DNA from: Pseudomonas sp. 6D_7.1_Bac1
GTDB lineage: Bacteria > Pseudomonadota > Gammaproteobacteria > Pseudomonadales > Pseudomonadaceae
Length of the DNA: 64,000 nt
Assembly (NCBI RefSeq): GCF_025465945.1
Contig: NZ_JANLNW010000016.1
Coordinates: 43,226-107,225, forward strand
Direction: 5' to 3'
This document shows, one piece after another, positions 1 to 8,628 of this stretch (the stretch's first letter is position 1; every line of letters begins with the position of its first letter). The notes below the pieces were generated by a model, which searched no databases, was not told the DNA's origin, and was given only the letters and a program-made list of their open reading frames with translations. A program made the translations under genes and the position numbers.

Positions 1-672
1 GTGCGCGCGCAACTCGATCCGTTCGGCAACATCCTGCATGTGCTGACGATGGACGAGCCCCATGAGGCGATCATCATCGGCGCGCGGGGTCAGGTGGACA
101 TCGATGAGTTGCGTGAGGCCGAGCATGAGAGCCAGTCGGCGCTGCCATTCTTGCGTTTCACTCGACTGACTGAAGCGGATGAAGCTCTGCGTGCGTTCGC
201 TGCAAAGGAATGTCGCCAACGCCGTGATCGCACAGCGCTGATCGACTTGATGCATGGCCTGAACCAGCACATGACCTACACGCCGGGTTCCACCGAAGTC
301 GACACCAGCGCCGCTCAGGCTTTCGCCGGGCGCGCGGGCGTCTGTCAGGATCACACCCACGCATTTCTCGCTTGCGCACGCAGCCTGGGCATTCCAGCGC
401 GTTATGTGTCGGGTTACCTGTACAGCGAAAACAGCGAGCACCTGGCCAGTCACGCCTGGGCCGAGGCCTGGCTGGACGACGCGTGGTACAGCTTCGATGT
501 CACCAATCAGTTGGCCAAACCTGAGCGTCACTTGAAACTGGCAGTAGGCCTCGACTACCTGGATGCCTGCCCGGTACGCGGCATGCGCCGTGGCGGCGGC
601 GGTGAGCAGATGCATGCCAAGGTGTTCGTTTCACCAACCCCGGCGCCAGTGATTTCGGTGCAACAGCAGTAA
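1..672 (+). CDS. Transglutaminase-like family protein, 3' part (5' end outside window)
   Basis: This is the C-terminal part of a bacterial transglutaminase-like (papain-fold) protein. The reading frame is open from base 1, so the N-terminal beta-sandwich half starts before the window. The Cys-His-Asp triad is visible: Cys115 in GVCQDHTHAF, His151 in SHAWAEAW and Asp166 in SFDVTN, numbered from base 1. Members of this family are often predicted cytoplasmic cysteine peptidases or amidases encoded beside alpha-E and circularly permuted ATP-grasp proteins; those neighbours would lie upstream and cannot be seen. The true substrate is unknown. The stop codon at 670-672 is followed directly by a REPIN. 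Confidence 0.85.
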   Translation: MRAQLDPFGNILHVLTMDEPHEAIIIGARGQVDIDELREAEHESQSALPFLRFTRLTEADEALRAFAAKECRQRRDRTALIDLMHGLNQHMTYTPGSTEVDTSAAQAFAGRAGVCQDHTHAFLACARSLGIPARYVSGYLYSENSEHLASHAWAEAWLDDAWYSFDVTNQLAKPERHLKLAVGLDYLDACPVRGMRRGGGGEQMHAKVFVSPTPAPVISVQQQ

Positions 673-688
673 GATTGGGGGATACCGC

Positions 689-762
689 ATCGCGAGCAGG
701 CACGCTCCCACATTGGATCTCCATTGTGTCGGAAGTCCTGTGGGAGCGAGCTTGCTCGCGAT
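689..762. repeat. REPIN (paired inverted REP elements)
   Basis: Two inverted REP copies face each other: ATCGCGAGCAGGCACGCTCC at 689 and its mirror GGAGCGAGCTTGCTCGCGAT ending at 762. It lies between the convergent ends of the transglutaminase-like gene and the cytochrome gene. The same element recurs at about 23.3, 24.9, 26.5, 32.9, 36.9, 41.1 and 60.7 kb. Confidence 0.85.
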
Positions 763-795
763 GAGGCCCTTACTAACACCGCATCTCTCAAACTA

Positions 796-1602
796 TCAGG
801 GCTGATGCTTACGCCCCGCCATATGCTTCAAATACCCCACCAACAACGTCAGTTCCTCATCCGACAACACCGCCGTCGAGAACCCCGGCATTTTCGCCTG
901 TGGCCATTGGCGCAAGCTTTGTGGGTCGCGGATATAGCGCTTGAGGAATTCGGCGCCAAAGTACTCGGTCGGGCTGAAGGGAATGTTCAGGTCCGGACCA
1001 AACTGCGCATCACCCGCGCCGTTCAAGCGATGGCATGCCAGGCAGTTTTTCTGGAACAACGCGTAGCCCAGATTCACCGGGTCATTGGCTGCGAGCGCCG
1101 GGTCTGGAAGCAGGGCAGGGAAGCGTACGCCGACAGCCGCCAGGCGTTTGATACTGGCGACCTGGAAAGGCCATTGCTCGGGACTGATATGCCCGGCCTG
1201 AGGGTTGGTCCACACCAGATAAAACGGCCCGGCGCTCGGCTTGCCTTCCGACAGCGCTGGCCAGGGCTTGGCCGGGTCTTCAATGGCCAACCACGCCTGC
1301 GCGCCCACCGTATCGAGCAACGGCGCGGCAGCCAGCTCGGCGGCGAAACCGTCCAGGGCCACGGCTTGCAAGTGGTCGTCGGCTTTAATGCCGGTCAACA
1401 ACGCCGCCAGCGGCACAGCGCGATAAATCATGTCCCGTTTGTAGGACACGTCGTCGGTGATCTGGATGGTCTGAACCTGAGGATGCTTGAGCAATTCCTC
1501 GGTCTGCCAGGTTCGGCTGCCGGTGCCCAGATCGAGCACCAGTTGCGCGGCATACAAGGGCGTGCAGAGCAGCGAGGCCCAAAGCAAAAGTAGAGCTTTC
1601 AA
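796..1602 (-). CDS. Periplasmic c-type cytochrome
   Basis: The 268-residue protein begins with a Sec signal peptide (about residues 1-19, cleavage after YAA). Residues 20-165 resemble the substrate-domain part of molybdopterin-dependent oxidoreductase-like proteins and carry no metal motif that I recognise. The C-terminal 90 residues are a class I cytochrome c domain with haem-binding CLACH at 187-191 and the probable Met ligand in KMPGF near 238. The role is presumably electron transfer in the periplasm, but the partner is not identifiable from neighbours. The gene is monocistronic and convergent with the upstream gene across the REPIN. Confidence 0.85.
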   Translation of the reverse strand: MKALLLLWASLLCTPLYAAQLVLDLGTGSRTWQTEELLKHPQVQTIQITDDVSYKRDMIYRAVPLAALLTGIKADDHLQAVALDGFAAELAAAPLLDTVGAQAWLAIEDPAKPWPALSEGKPSAGPFYLVWTNPQAGHISPEQWPFQVASIKRLAAVGVRFPALLPDPALAANDPVNLGYALFQKNCLACHRLNGAGDAQFGPDLNIPFSPTEYFGAEFLKRYIRDPQSLRQWPQAKMPGFSTAVLSDEELTLLVGYLKHMAGRKHQP

Positions 1603-1710
1603 GTGATCGGCATCCTGTCGTGGGTATGCCTGAAGATTGGCACACGCGCGCTGACCCAGGTAGCGAACGAGTCAGTTTTTTGTTGAGGCGCCGTCAACAA
1701 CCACGCGTGA

Positions 1711-1806
1711 TTATCCGATCACTTTGGTAAGGTTCGGCAAAATCAGTATCAGCGTAGTGGCGAATAGAATGAGCCCGGCTTGACGCACTTTCGAATGTTT
1801 GAACAT
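1711..1806 (-). CDS. 31-residue predicted membrane microprotein
   Basis: An open frame of 31 codons encodes a basic N terminus (MFKHSKVRQ), one hydrophobic segment of about 16 residues (AGLILFATTLILILP) and a short tail ending NLTKVIG. This is the layout of a single-pass inner-membrane small protein. A purine-rich AAAGG lies about 9-13 bases ahead of the ATG, which is only a moderate ribosome binding site. I recall similar 31-residue proteins in other pseudomonads, but no function. It lies alone between the cytochrome gene and the thiolase operon. Confidence 0.5.
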   Translation of the reverse strand: MFKHSKVRQAGLILFATTLILILPNLTKVIG

Positions 1807-2206
1807 GGCTGTCTGCCTTTTTTTGTTATTTCCTGAGCGTCGAATGCTTGCCTGCATTTCTCCATGACGGCAAAGCGCTGTAGTTCCCTTCTCACGAGCG
1901 CCTCGGCAAAACCCGACGACAACCTCGTAATGTTTACCTTAGGGGCCCCGCAGGCTGTGGTTTAGATCCATTTCGTATCAAGTAAGCGCAAAAAGCTTCT
2001 ATAAAGGCATGAGGCGTATTGCCAGCTGCTTTGACGCCCTTTTGCTAGACAGTTCGGTGACCTGAATCGGTTAATCCGATAGCTCACTACCGTCCGTCTG
2101 AGCGTGACCGTCAAGGTCGTTGAGCGCTTCGGTCATTGAATCCATCGCGGCTAAGCCTAAGGTGAGAACTCGCTAACCTTCACCTGCCCAGCGGTACGAG
2201 GACGTC
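1807..2206. other. 400-base intergenic region before the thiolase operon
   Basis: No further gene with a plausible start is visible on either strand. The region should hold promoters for the 31-residue gene (minus) and for the thiolase operon (plus), but I do not see a match good enough to name. The plus-strand leader ends with GAGG eight bases before the thiolase ATG. Confidence 0.4.
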
Positions 2207-3412
2207 ATGACCCAAGCTTTGATTTTCGATGCGTTACGCACGCCCCGTGGCCGAGGCAAGGCCGATGGCGCCTTGCACAGCGTCAAACCGGTGAACCTGC
2301 TGGCAGGCCTGCTCGGCGCGCTGCAACAACGTACGCAACTCGACACCCGCGAGGTCGATGACCTCGTGATCGGCTGTGTTACACCGATTGGCGATCAGGG
2401 CGCCGACATCGCCAAAACCGCAGCGTTGGTGGCTGATTGGGACGTCAGCGTCGCCGGTGTGCAAATCAATCGTTTTTGTGCATCAGGGCTGGAAGCGGTG
2501 AATCTCGGGGCGATGAAGGTGCGTTCCGGCTTCGAGGACTTGGTGGTGGTCGGCGGGGTTGAGTCCATGTCGCGGGTACCGATGGGCAGCGACGGTGGTG
2601 CCTGGGCGCTTGACCCGCAGACCAACCTGCACAGCCAATTCACCCCGCAAGGCGTGGGTGCAGACCTGATCGCCACGATCGAGGGCTTCAGTCGTCAGGA
2701 CGTCGATGCGTACGCGCTGCACTCCCAGCAAAAAGCGGCGCGGGCACGGGCAGACGGCTCGTTCAAAAAGTCCCTGGTGCCGGTGCAGGATCAGAACGGC
2801 ATCATCCTGCTCGATCATGACGAGTTCATTCGCGCCGAGTCGACCCTGGAAGGCCTGGGCAAGCTCAAACCGAGCTTCGAGATGATCGGGCAAATGGGCT
2901 TCGATGCCACCGCGCTGCGGGTCTACAGCCACATCGAGCGCATCAACCACGTACACACGCCGGGCAACAGTTCAGGGATCGTCGATGGCGCGGCGCTGAT
3001 GCTGATCGGCTCCGAAGCGAAGGGCCGGGCGCTGGGCTTGCAGCCACGGGCGCGGATAGTCGCCACGGCGGTCACCAGCACCGATCCGACCATCATGCTC
3101 ACCGGCCCTGCGCCGGCCACTCGCAAGGCTTTGGCCAAAGCCGGGCTGCGGGTCGAGGACATCGATCTGTTCGAGGTCAATGAAGCATTTGCCTCGGTGG
3201 TGCTCAAATTCATCAAGGACATGGCCATTGATCCAGCCAAGGTCAACGTCAACGGCGGCTCCATCGCCATGGGCCACCCGCTGGGCGCTACCGGTTGCGC
3301 GATTCTCGGCACTTTGCTCGATGAACTGGAAGTGCGGCAGTTGCGCTACGGCCTGGCGACCCTCTGTGTCGGCGGCGGCATGGGTATCGCCACCATCATC
3401 GAACGCCTCTGA
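2207..3412 (+). CDS. Acetyl-CoA C-acyltransferase (thiolase)
   Basis: A 401-residue thiolase of normal family length. The nucleophile Cys91 sits in [10 protein letters not shown], His357 in the GHPLGATG motif and the second catalytic Cys387 in CVGGGMG. It cleaves 3-ketoacyl-CoA with CoA to give acetyl-CoA and a shortened acyl-CoA. It is followed after 41 bases by a multifunctional hydratase/dehydrogenase, so the two genes form a beta-oxidation operon of the fadA/fadB or fadI/fadJ kind. The arrangement resembles PA1736-PA1737 in P. aeruginosa as I remember it. Chain-length preference cannot be read from the sequence. GAGG precedes the ATG. Confidence 0.93.
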   Translation: MTQALIFDALRTPRGRGKADGALHSVKPVNLLAGLLGALQQRTQLDTREVDDLVIGCVTPIGDQGADIAKTAALVADWDVSVAGVQINRFCASGLEAVNLGAMKVRSGFEDLVVVGGVESMSRVPMGSDGGAWALDPQTNLHSQFTPQGVGADLIATIEGFSRQDVDAYALHSQQKAARARADGSFKKSLVPVQDQNGIILLDHDEFIRAESTLEGLGKLKPSFEMIGQMGFDATALRVYSHIERINHVHTPGNSSGIVDGAALMLIGSEAKGRALGLQPRARIVATAVTSTDPTIMLTGPAPATRKALAKAGLRVEDIDLFEVNEAFASVVLKFIKDMAIDPAKVNVNGGSIAMGHPLGATGCAILGTLLDELEVRQLRYGLATLCVGGGMGIATIIERL

Positions 3413-3453
3413 GCCCCCGACTTCAGGGAAACCCGACTTCAAGGAAAATTGCC

Positions 3454-5598
3454 ATGACTGATGCCATTCGTTACGAAAAAGGTCAGGACCAGATTGTCGT
3501 CCTGACCATCGACATGCCGGGCCAGAGCGCCAACACCATGAACGCGGTGTACCGCGACGCCATGGCGGGCTGCGTTGCGCGTCTGGTGGCCGACAAGGAC
3601 TCGATCGCCGGGGTGATCATCACCTCCGCGAAAAAAACCTTCTTTGCCGGCGGCGATCTCAACGAGCTGATCAAAGTCGGCAAGCCCCAGGCCAAAGCCT
3701 TCTACGATATGGTGCTGACACTCAAAGCTCAACTTCGGACACTGGAGACGCTCGGCAAACCGGTAGTCGCGGCGATCAATGGCGCGGCACTGGGTGGCGG
3801 TTGGGAAATCTGCCTGGCCTGTCATCACCGCGTTGCGCTGGACAATCCGTCGGTGCAAATCGGTTTGCCGGAGGTCACTCTGGGTCTGTTGCCGGGCGGT
3901 GGTGGGGTGGTGCGGATGGTGCGCATGCTGGGGCTGGAGAAAGCACTGCCGTATCTGCTCGAAGGCAAGAAGGTTCGGCCGCAACAAGCGCTGCAAGCCG
4001 GCTTGGTCGATGAAGTGGCGGCGGATCGTGATGAACTGCTGGCCAAGGCGCGTGCGTGGATCGTCGCCAACCCGGCGGTCAAACAGCCTTGGGATGTGAG
4101 CGGTTACCAGCTTCCCGGTGGCACACCGTCGCACCCGAAAGTCGCGCAGATGCTGGCCATCGCGCCGTCGATCCTGCGCAGCAAAACCCAGGGCTGCATG
4201 CCAGCACCGGAGAAGATCCTCTGCGCCGCAGTTGAGGGCGCTCAGGTCGATTTCGACACGGCGCAACTGATCGAAGCCCGCTACTTCACCGAGCTGACCA
4301 CCGGCCAGGTGGCGAAGAACATGATCGGCACCTTCTGGTTTCAGCTCAATGAAATCAATGCCGGTGGTTCGCGACCTGCGGGCTTTGCACCTCACGTGAC
4401 GAAGAAAGTCGGGGTGCTCGGTGCGGGCATGATGGGCGCCGGGATTGCCTACGTCAGCGCCGTGGCCGGTATCGACGTAGTGCTCAAGGACATCAACCTG
4501 GCGGCGGCCAAGAAGGGCAAGGCCCATTCGGCGGCGTTGCTGGACAAGAAAGTCGCCCGTGGTCAACTGAGCGTGGAGCAGCGGGAAACCACGCTGGCGC
4601 GGATCAAAATCACCGAGCAGGACGCCGATCTGGCGGGTTGCGACCTGATCATCGAAGCGGTGTTCGAAGACCGCGAGCTGAAAGCCAAGGTCTCGTCAGC
4701 CTCGCAAAAAGTCGTCGGTGCAGACGCGGTCATCGCTTCCAATACCTCGACCCTGCCAATTAGTGGCCTGGCAACGGCCGTGCCGGATCAGTCGAAATTC
4801 ATCGGCCTGCACTTCTTCAGCCCGGTAGACAAAATGCCGCTGGTGGAAATCATCAAAGGCGCCAGCACCAGCGATGAAACACTGGCTCGCGGTTTTGATT
4901 TCGTCCTGCAAATCAAGAAAACCCCGATTGTGGTCAATGACAGCCGTGGCTTCTTCACCTCGCGGGTGTTCGGCACCTTCACCAACGAAGGCATCGCCAT
5001 GCTCGGCGAGGGCATCTCGGCACCGATGATCGAAACCGAGGCGCGTAAGGCCGGGATGCCGATTGGCCCGCTGGCGATCTCCGACGAAGTGTCCCTGAGC
5101 CTGATGAGCCATATCCGTCAGCAAACTGCCAGGGACTTGCAAGCCGAAGGTAAAGCGCTGACCGCGCATCCGGCGTTTGCCGTGATCGATCTGCTACTCA
5201 ACGAATACAAGCGTCCTGGTAAAGCTGCTGGCGGCGGTTTCTACGAATACCCGGTCGATGGGCAGAAACATTTGTGGCCAGGGCTTAAAACTCGCTTCGA
5301 GAAGGCTGACGGGCAAATATCGCCACAAGATATACGCGATCGCCTGTTGTTCGTGCAGGCCATCGAAACCGTGCGTTGCGTGGAGGAGGGCGTGCTGTTG
5401 TCGACGGCCGACGCCAATATCGGTTCGATCTTCGGCATTGGCTTCGCCGCCTGGACCGGCGGGGCGTTGCAGTTCATCAACCAGTATGGGGTGAAAGACT
5501 TCGTCGCCCGCGCCCAGTACCTGGCCGAGCAATACGGCGAGCGCTTTACACCGCCTGCGCTGCTGTTGGAAAAAGCCGCGAAGGGAGCGTTGTTCTGA
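3454..5598 (+). CDS. Multifunctional enoyl-CoA hydratase/3-hydroxyacyl-CoA dehydrogenase (FadB/FadJ family)
   Basis: This 714-residue fusion runs two consecutive beta-oxidation steps. Residues 1-200 are a crotonase domain with both catalytic glutamates (Glu118 in GGWEICLA and Glu140 in LPEVTLGL). Residues about 315-500 are the NAD-binding part of 3-hydroxyacyl-CoA dehydrogenase, with GAGMMGAGIA near 323-332 and catalytic His453 in GLHFFSPVDKMPL. The C-terminal helical domain follows. It should channel enoyl-CoA to 3-ketoacyl-CoA for the thiolase encoded just upstream. Having both glutamates argues for true hydratase activity. It is probably co-transcribed with the thiolase. Confidence 0.93.
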   Translation: MTDAIRYEKGQDQIVVLTIDMPGQSANTMNAVYRDAMAGCVARLVADKDSIAGVIITSAKKTFFAGGDLNELIKVGKPQAKAFYDMVLTLKAQLRTLETLGKPVVAAINGAALGGGWEICLACHHRVALDNPSVQIGLPEVTLGLLPGGGGVVRMVRMLGLEKALPYLLEGKKVRPQQALQAGLVDEVAADRDELLAKARAWIVANPAVKQPWDVSGYQLPGGTPSHPKVAQMLAIAPSILRSKTQGCMPAPEKILCAAVEGAQVDFDTAQLIEARYFTELTTGQVAKNMIGTFWFQLNEINAGGSRPAGFAPHVTKKVGVLGAGMMGAGIAYVSAVAGIDVVLKDINLAAAKKGKAHSAALLDKKVARGQLSVEQRETTLARIKITEQDADLAGCDLIIEAVFEDRELKAKVSSASQKVVGADAVIASNTSTLPISGLATAVPDQSKFIGLHFFSPVDKMPLVEIIKGASTSDETLARGFDFVLQIKKTPIVVNDSRGFFTSRVFGTFTNEGIAMLGEGISAPMIETEARKAGMPIGPLAISDEVSLSLMSHIRQQTARDLQAEGKALTAHPAFAVIDLLLNEYKRPGKAAGGGFYEYPVDGQKHLWPGLKTRFEKADGQISPQDIRDRLLFVQAIETVRCVEEGVLLSTADANIGSIFGIGFAAWTGGALQFINQYGVKDFVARAQYLAEQYGERFTPPALLLEKAAKGALF

Positions 5599-5693
5599 CG
5601 GATTAGCGGCGTGCACCGGGCTTGCCTTGACCCCGCGTTTCAAGGCAGGCTCTGAGGTGTGCACTATCGCCTCTATCGTGTCAGGTATTTTTT

Positions 5694-6422
5694 ATGTCGT
5701 TACGCATCTGCATTCTGGAAACCGACATCCTGCGTCCAGAACTGGTCGATGAATATCAGGGTTACGGGCAGATGTTCCAGCGCCTGTTTTCGCAGCAACC
5801 CATCGCTGCCGAGTTCACTGTCTACAACGTGATGCAGGGCGATTACCCGAGCGATGAACTGAGTTTCGATGCCTATCTGGTGACCGGCAGTAAGGCGGAC
5901 TCGTTCGGTACCGACCCGTGGATTCAAACCCTCAAGACTTACCTGTTGGCGCGCTATGAGCGCGGCGACAAGCTGCTGGGCGTGTGCTTCGGCCATCAAT
6001 TGCTGGCGCTGCTGCTGGGCGGCAAAAGCGAGCGTGCGACCCAGGGCTGGGGCGTCGGCACCCACAGCTACAAACTCGCCGCCAAAGCGCCGTGGATGAG
6101 CCCGGTGAGGGAAGAGTTGACGCTGCTGATCAGCCACCAGGATCAGGTCACCGCACTACCGGAAAACGCCACGGTGATCGCTTCCAGCGATTTCTGCCCG
6201 TACGCCGCGTACCACATCAACGACCAGGTGCTGTGCTTCCAGGGTCATCCGGAGTTCATTCACGATTACTCGCGGGCGTTGCTGGAAATCCGCCAACAGC
6301 ACCTGGGCGAACAGGTTTATCAGAAAGGCGTGGCCAGCCTGGCGCATGAGCACCACGGCGCCACTGTCGCCGAGTGGATGATGCGGTTTGTGGCTCATAA
6401 GCCGCAGACCAAATCCGTATAA
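5694..6422 (+). CDS. Class I glutamine amidotransferase (GMP-synthase-like)
   Basis: The 242-residue protein is a stand-alone type 1 GATase domain. The nucleophile Cys98 lies in GVCFGHQLLA and the His185/Glu187 pair in QGHPEF. Such proteins hydrolyse glutamine or gamma-glutamyl substrates; relatives act in gamma-glutamyl-polyamine or purine-type reactions, but this one has no synthetase domain and no diagnostic neighbour. It starts 95 bases after the beta-oxidation operon. A similar gene lies close to the corresponding operon in P. aeruginosa (PA1742 as I recall). Confidence 0.85.
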   Translation: MSLRICILETDILRPELVDEYQGYGQMFQRLFSQQPIAAEFTVYNVMQGDYPSDELSFDAYLVTGSKADSFGTDPWIQTLKTYLLARYERGDKLLGVCFGHQLLALLLGGKSERATQGWGVGTHSYKLAAKAPWMSPVREELTLLISHQDQVTALPENATVIASSDFCPYAAYHINDQVLCFQGHPEFIHDYSRALLEIRQQHLGEQVYQKGVASLAHEHHGATVAEWMMRFVAHKPQTKSV

Positions 6423-6444
6423 GGTGTAGTCTCGATAAGAAACC

Positions 6445-6577
6445 TGTGGTGAGGGAGCTTGCTCCCGCTCGGCCGCGAAGCGGTCGTAAAACCAGTCGCG
6501 TCTACCTGACTCCGAATAATCCCCCCCGATTTGAGGACCGCTTCGCGCTCCAACGGGGGCAAGCCCCCTCGCCACAA
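6445..6577. repeat. Long imperfect palindrome (REP-like, GAGGGAGCTTGCTCCC class)
   Basis: Left part TGTGGTGAGGGAGCTTGCTC pairs with right part AACGGGGGCAAGCCCCCTCG. The inner arms GCCGCGAAGCGGTC and GACCGCTTCGCG also pair. The whole could fold into one long hairpin between the convergent amidotransferase and corA genes. A relative lies at 57.45 kb. Confidence 0.75.
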
Positions 6578-6584
6578 CAGCTGT

Positions 6585-7556
6585 TCAAAGCCACCCCGAC
6601 CGCTTGAAGCTCGCCCACAACCCGACACAGCCCACGGTTATAAACCCCAGTACCGAAAAATAGCCGTAGTGCCAGCTCAACTCCGGCATATTCTGGAAGT
6701 TCATCCCGTAGATCCCGGCCACCGCCGTCGGGAACGCCAGAATCGCCGCCCAGGCCGCGAACTTGCGTTGCACTACGCTTTGCCGCGCCGCTTCCAGCAA
6801 CACACCGATCTCGATGGTCTGGCTGGCGATGTCGCGTAACGTTGTAAGGTCCTCCATCTGTCGCGTGACATGGATCTGCACATCACGAAAGTACGGGCGC
6901 ATGTTCTTGTCGATAAACGGGAAGCTCAGCTTCTGCAGCTCTTCGCTGATCTCCACCATCGGCGCCGCATAACGTCGCAGGCGCAATACGTCGCGACGCA
7001 AACCGTGCAGGTTCTGGATGTCCTTTTCGTTGAGTGCGCTGCACAGCACGTTGCGCTCCAGCTCATCGATCTCGGCATGGATCGCTTCACTCACCGGCTG
7101 ATAGTTTTCGATGACGAAATCGAGCAGGGCATAGAGTACGAAATCCTCGCCGTGCTCAAGCAACAGCGGACGTGCCTCACAGCGTTGGCGCACATGGGCG
7201 TAGGACGCCGAGTGACCGTTGCGGCAGGTGATGATGTAACCCTTGCCGGCAAAGATGTGCGTTTCAATGAACTCCAGTTTGCCTTCATGGCGCACCGGCG
7301 AGTACGTGACGATAAACAGCGCATCGCCAAAGGTTTCAAGCTTCGGACGGCTGTGTTTTTCCAGGGCGTCTTCGATCGCCAACTCGTGCAGGCCGAACTG
7401 GCGTTGCAGGTTGGCCAGCTCCAGGGCGTTTGGCTCTTCGAGGCCGATCCACACGAAATGGTCGGGTTTTGCAGCCCAGGCCGCGCCTTCATTGGGGGTG
7501 ATACTGGTGACTTTCTTACCGGCGCTGTAGACCGCAGCCGCAACGACTCTACCCAT
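6585..7556 (-). CDS. corA: CorA-type magnesium/divalent metal transporter
   Basis: The 323-residue protein has the CorA architecture: a long N-terminal cytoplasmic domain rich in helices, and two C-terminal membrane segments. The signature YGMNF occurs at 283-287 at the end of TM1, followed by the short periplasmic loop NMPEL and TM2. It forms homopentameric inner-membrane channels for Mg2+ (or Co2+/Ni2+). The second CorA-superfamily protein of the window (46.9 kb) carries GIN instead of GMN. It is monocistronic and convergent with the amidotransferase. Confidence 0.9.
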   Translation of the reverse strand: MGRVVAAAVYSAGKKVTSITPNEGAAWAAKPDHFVWIGLEEPNALELANLQRQFGLHELAIEDALEKHSRPKLETFGDALFIVTYSPVRHEGKLEFIETHIFAGKGYIITCRNGHSASYAHVRQRCEARPLLLEHGEDFVLYALLDFVIENYQPVSEAIHAEIDELERNVLCSALNEKDIQNLHGLRRDVLRLRRYAAPMVEISEELQKLSFPFIDKNMRPYFRDVQIHVTRQMEDLTTLRDIASQTIEIGVLLEAARQSVVQRKFAAWAAILAFPTAVAGIYGMNFQNMPELSWHYGYFSVLGFITVGCVGLWASFKRSGWL

Positions 7557-7658
7557 AATTCTTATTCACTTCTTCTTGGCAAATGACAGTGACAAGCAGC
7601 GTGCAGCTTAGCCTGCTCCAGAGTGTGAGAGTCAGCAGAATCGGCGAAGTTCGCCGGC

Positions 7659-7686
7659 AAAAAGAAGCCCGCACGGGGCGGGCTTC
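7659..7686 (-). terminator. Intrinsic terminator after plsC-like gene
   Basis: On the minus strand a GC stem GAAGCCCGC/GCGGGCTTC with a short loop is followed by TTTTT, immediately after the acyltransferase stop codon. Confidence 0.85.
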
Positions 7687-7688
7687 AT

Positions 7689-8411
7689 TCAGGCGGCTTG
7701 CAGCTGTCGGTCCATCGTCTCGATGCACTCACGCATCTGCTCGCGGCACTGCGCGATCAGCATCGGCATGTCGTCCAGGCTCAAACCGGCGGTAGGAATC
7801 GCCGGCAGCGAGCGGATCAGGATCTTGCCGCTGCGCCAGCGGTTCAGGCGCATATGGTTGATGTAGCTGCTGACACACACGGGCACGATCGGCACGCCGG
7901 CGGCGATCGCCATCTGGAACGCGCCTTTCTTGAACGGCAGCAATTCTTCACCCAGGTTGCGCGTGCCTTCCGGGAACACCCAGATCGACGTGTCCTTGTG
8001 CTGCAAGGTGTCGGTGGTGGTGAGCATCGCCTGCCGAGCCTTGTGCGCATTGCCGCGGTCGATCAGCACATTGCCGGCCAGCCAGAACAGCTGCCCGAAC
8101 AACGGCACCCACTTCAGGCTCTTTTTGCCGATGCACACAGTGCGGTGCGGCACCACATTGCCCAGCACAAACAAATCGTAGTTGGACTGATGGTTGGCGA
8201 TCACCACGCAGCTTTGCGTCTTGTTCGTCAGCGGCTCGACATCGGTCTTCACTCGCAGGCGCAAAATGCACATCGCCGGCCAGGCATAAAGGCGCGCGCA
8301 CAAACGGCTGTTATCCGGATTGAACGGCCGGCACAGGCCCAGCAATACACCCAGCACACCTGCTACAAAAAAATGCAGACCCATCAATAACATGCGGAAC
8401 AGATACAGCAT
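7689..8411 (-). CDS. plsC: 1-acyl-sn-glycerol-3-phosphate acyltransferase (PlsC family)
   Basis: A 240-residue membrane-associated acyltransferase. It has an N-terminal hydrophobic segment (residues 5-27), the HX4D motif as His74-QSNY-Asp79 and the phosphate-binding FPEGTR at 146-151. It transfers an acyl group to lysophosphatidate to form phosphatidate, at the inner membrane. Pseudomonads carry several paralogues, so this may be a specialised copy rather than the essential one. It is monocistronic, with its own terminator at 7659-7686. Confidence 0.88.
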   Translation of the reverse strand: MLYLFRMLLMGLHFFVAGVLGVLLGLCRPFNPDNSRLCARLYAWPAMCILRLRVKTDVEPLTNKTQSCVVIANHQSNYDLFVLGNVVPHRTVCIGKKSLKWVPLFGQLFWLAGNVLIDRGNAHKARQAMLTTTDTLQHKDTSIWVFPEGTRNLGEELLPFKKGAFQMAIAAGVPIVPVCVSSYINHMRLNRWRSGKILIRSLPAIPTAGLSLDDMPMLIAQCREQMRECIETMDRQLQAA

Positions 8412-8498
8412 TTACAGGCCCACCGGGACAAAAGGTGGCGCAGTGTACGGATGTGCACTGTTTTCGGCAATTGCCGCTATAGAGGTAGGAGATAGGCG

Positions 8499-8564
8499 AT
8501 GTTTAAGCGCATGTTTCTGACCTGTAGTGTCATATGCGGGCTAGAGCGGCCGAAGGACGATTAA
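8499..8564 (+). CDS. Possible 21-residue microprotein (weak call)
   Basis: A short frame, MFKRMFLTCSVICG followed by a charged tail, has AGGAG eight bases ahead of its ATG. It is followed after 14 bases by a stem-loop with a T-rich tail (8579-8606), so it looks like a complete tiny transcription unit on the plus strand. Length alone makes chance likely, and the terminator also serves the crotonase gene from the other side. I offer no function. Confidence 0.22.
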   Translation: MFKRMFLTCSVICGLERPKDD

Positions 8565-8578
8565 CCGATGGAGCAAGA

Positions 8579-8606
8579 AAAAGCCCGACTCGGCGGTCGG
8601 GCTTTT
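8579..8606 (-). terminator. Intrinsic terminator after crotonase gene (possibly bidirectional)
   Basis: The stem AAAAGCCCGAC/GTCGGGCTTTT with a six-base loop lies 22 bases after the crotonase stop codon. Both flanks have A/T tracts, so it may work in both directions. Confidence 0.8.
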
Positions 8607-8628
8607 CGTTGCAGCGCTTTCGGGCTGC

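Noticed and set aside
689..762. Repeated 24-base palindromic units as a CRISPR array
   Set aside because: The units occur in inverted pairs scattered singly over the window, not as regular direct repeats with spacers, and no cas gene is present.
724..1593. Long plus-strand frame opposite the cytochrome gene
   Set aside because: It is antisense to a clear cytochrome c gene with signal peptide and CxxCH. The translated product is Arg/Gln-rich and featureless, as expected for a shadow frame in GC-rich DNA.
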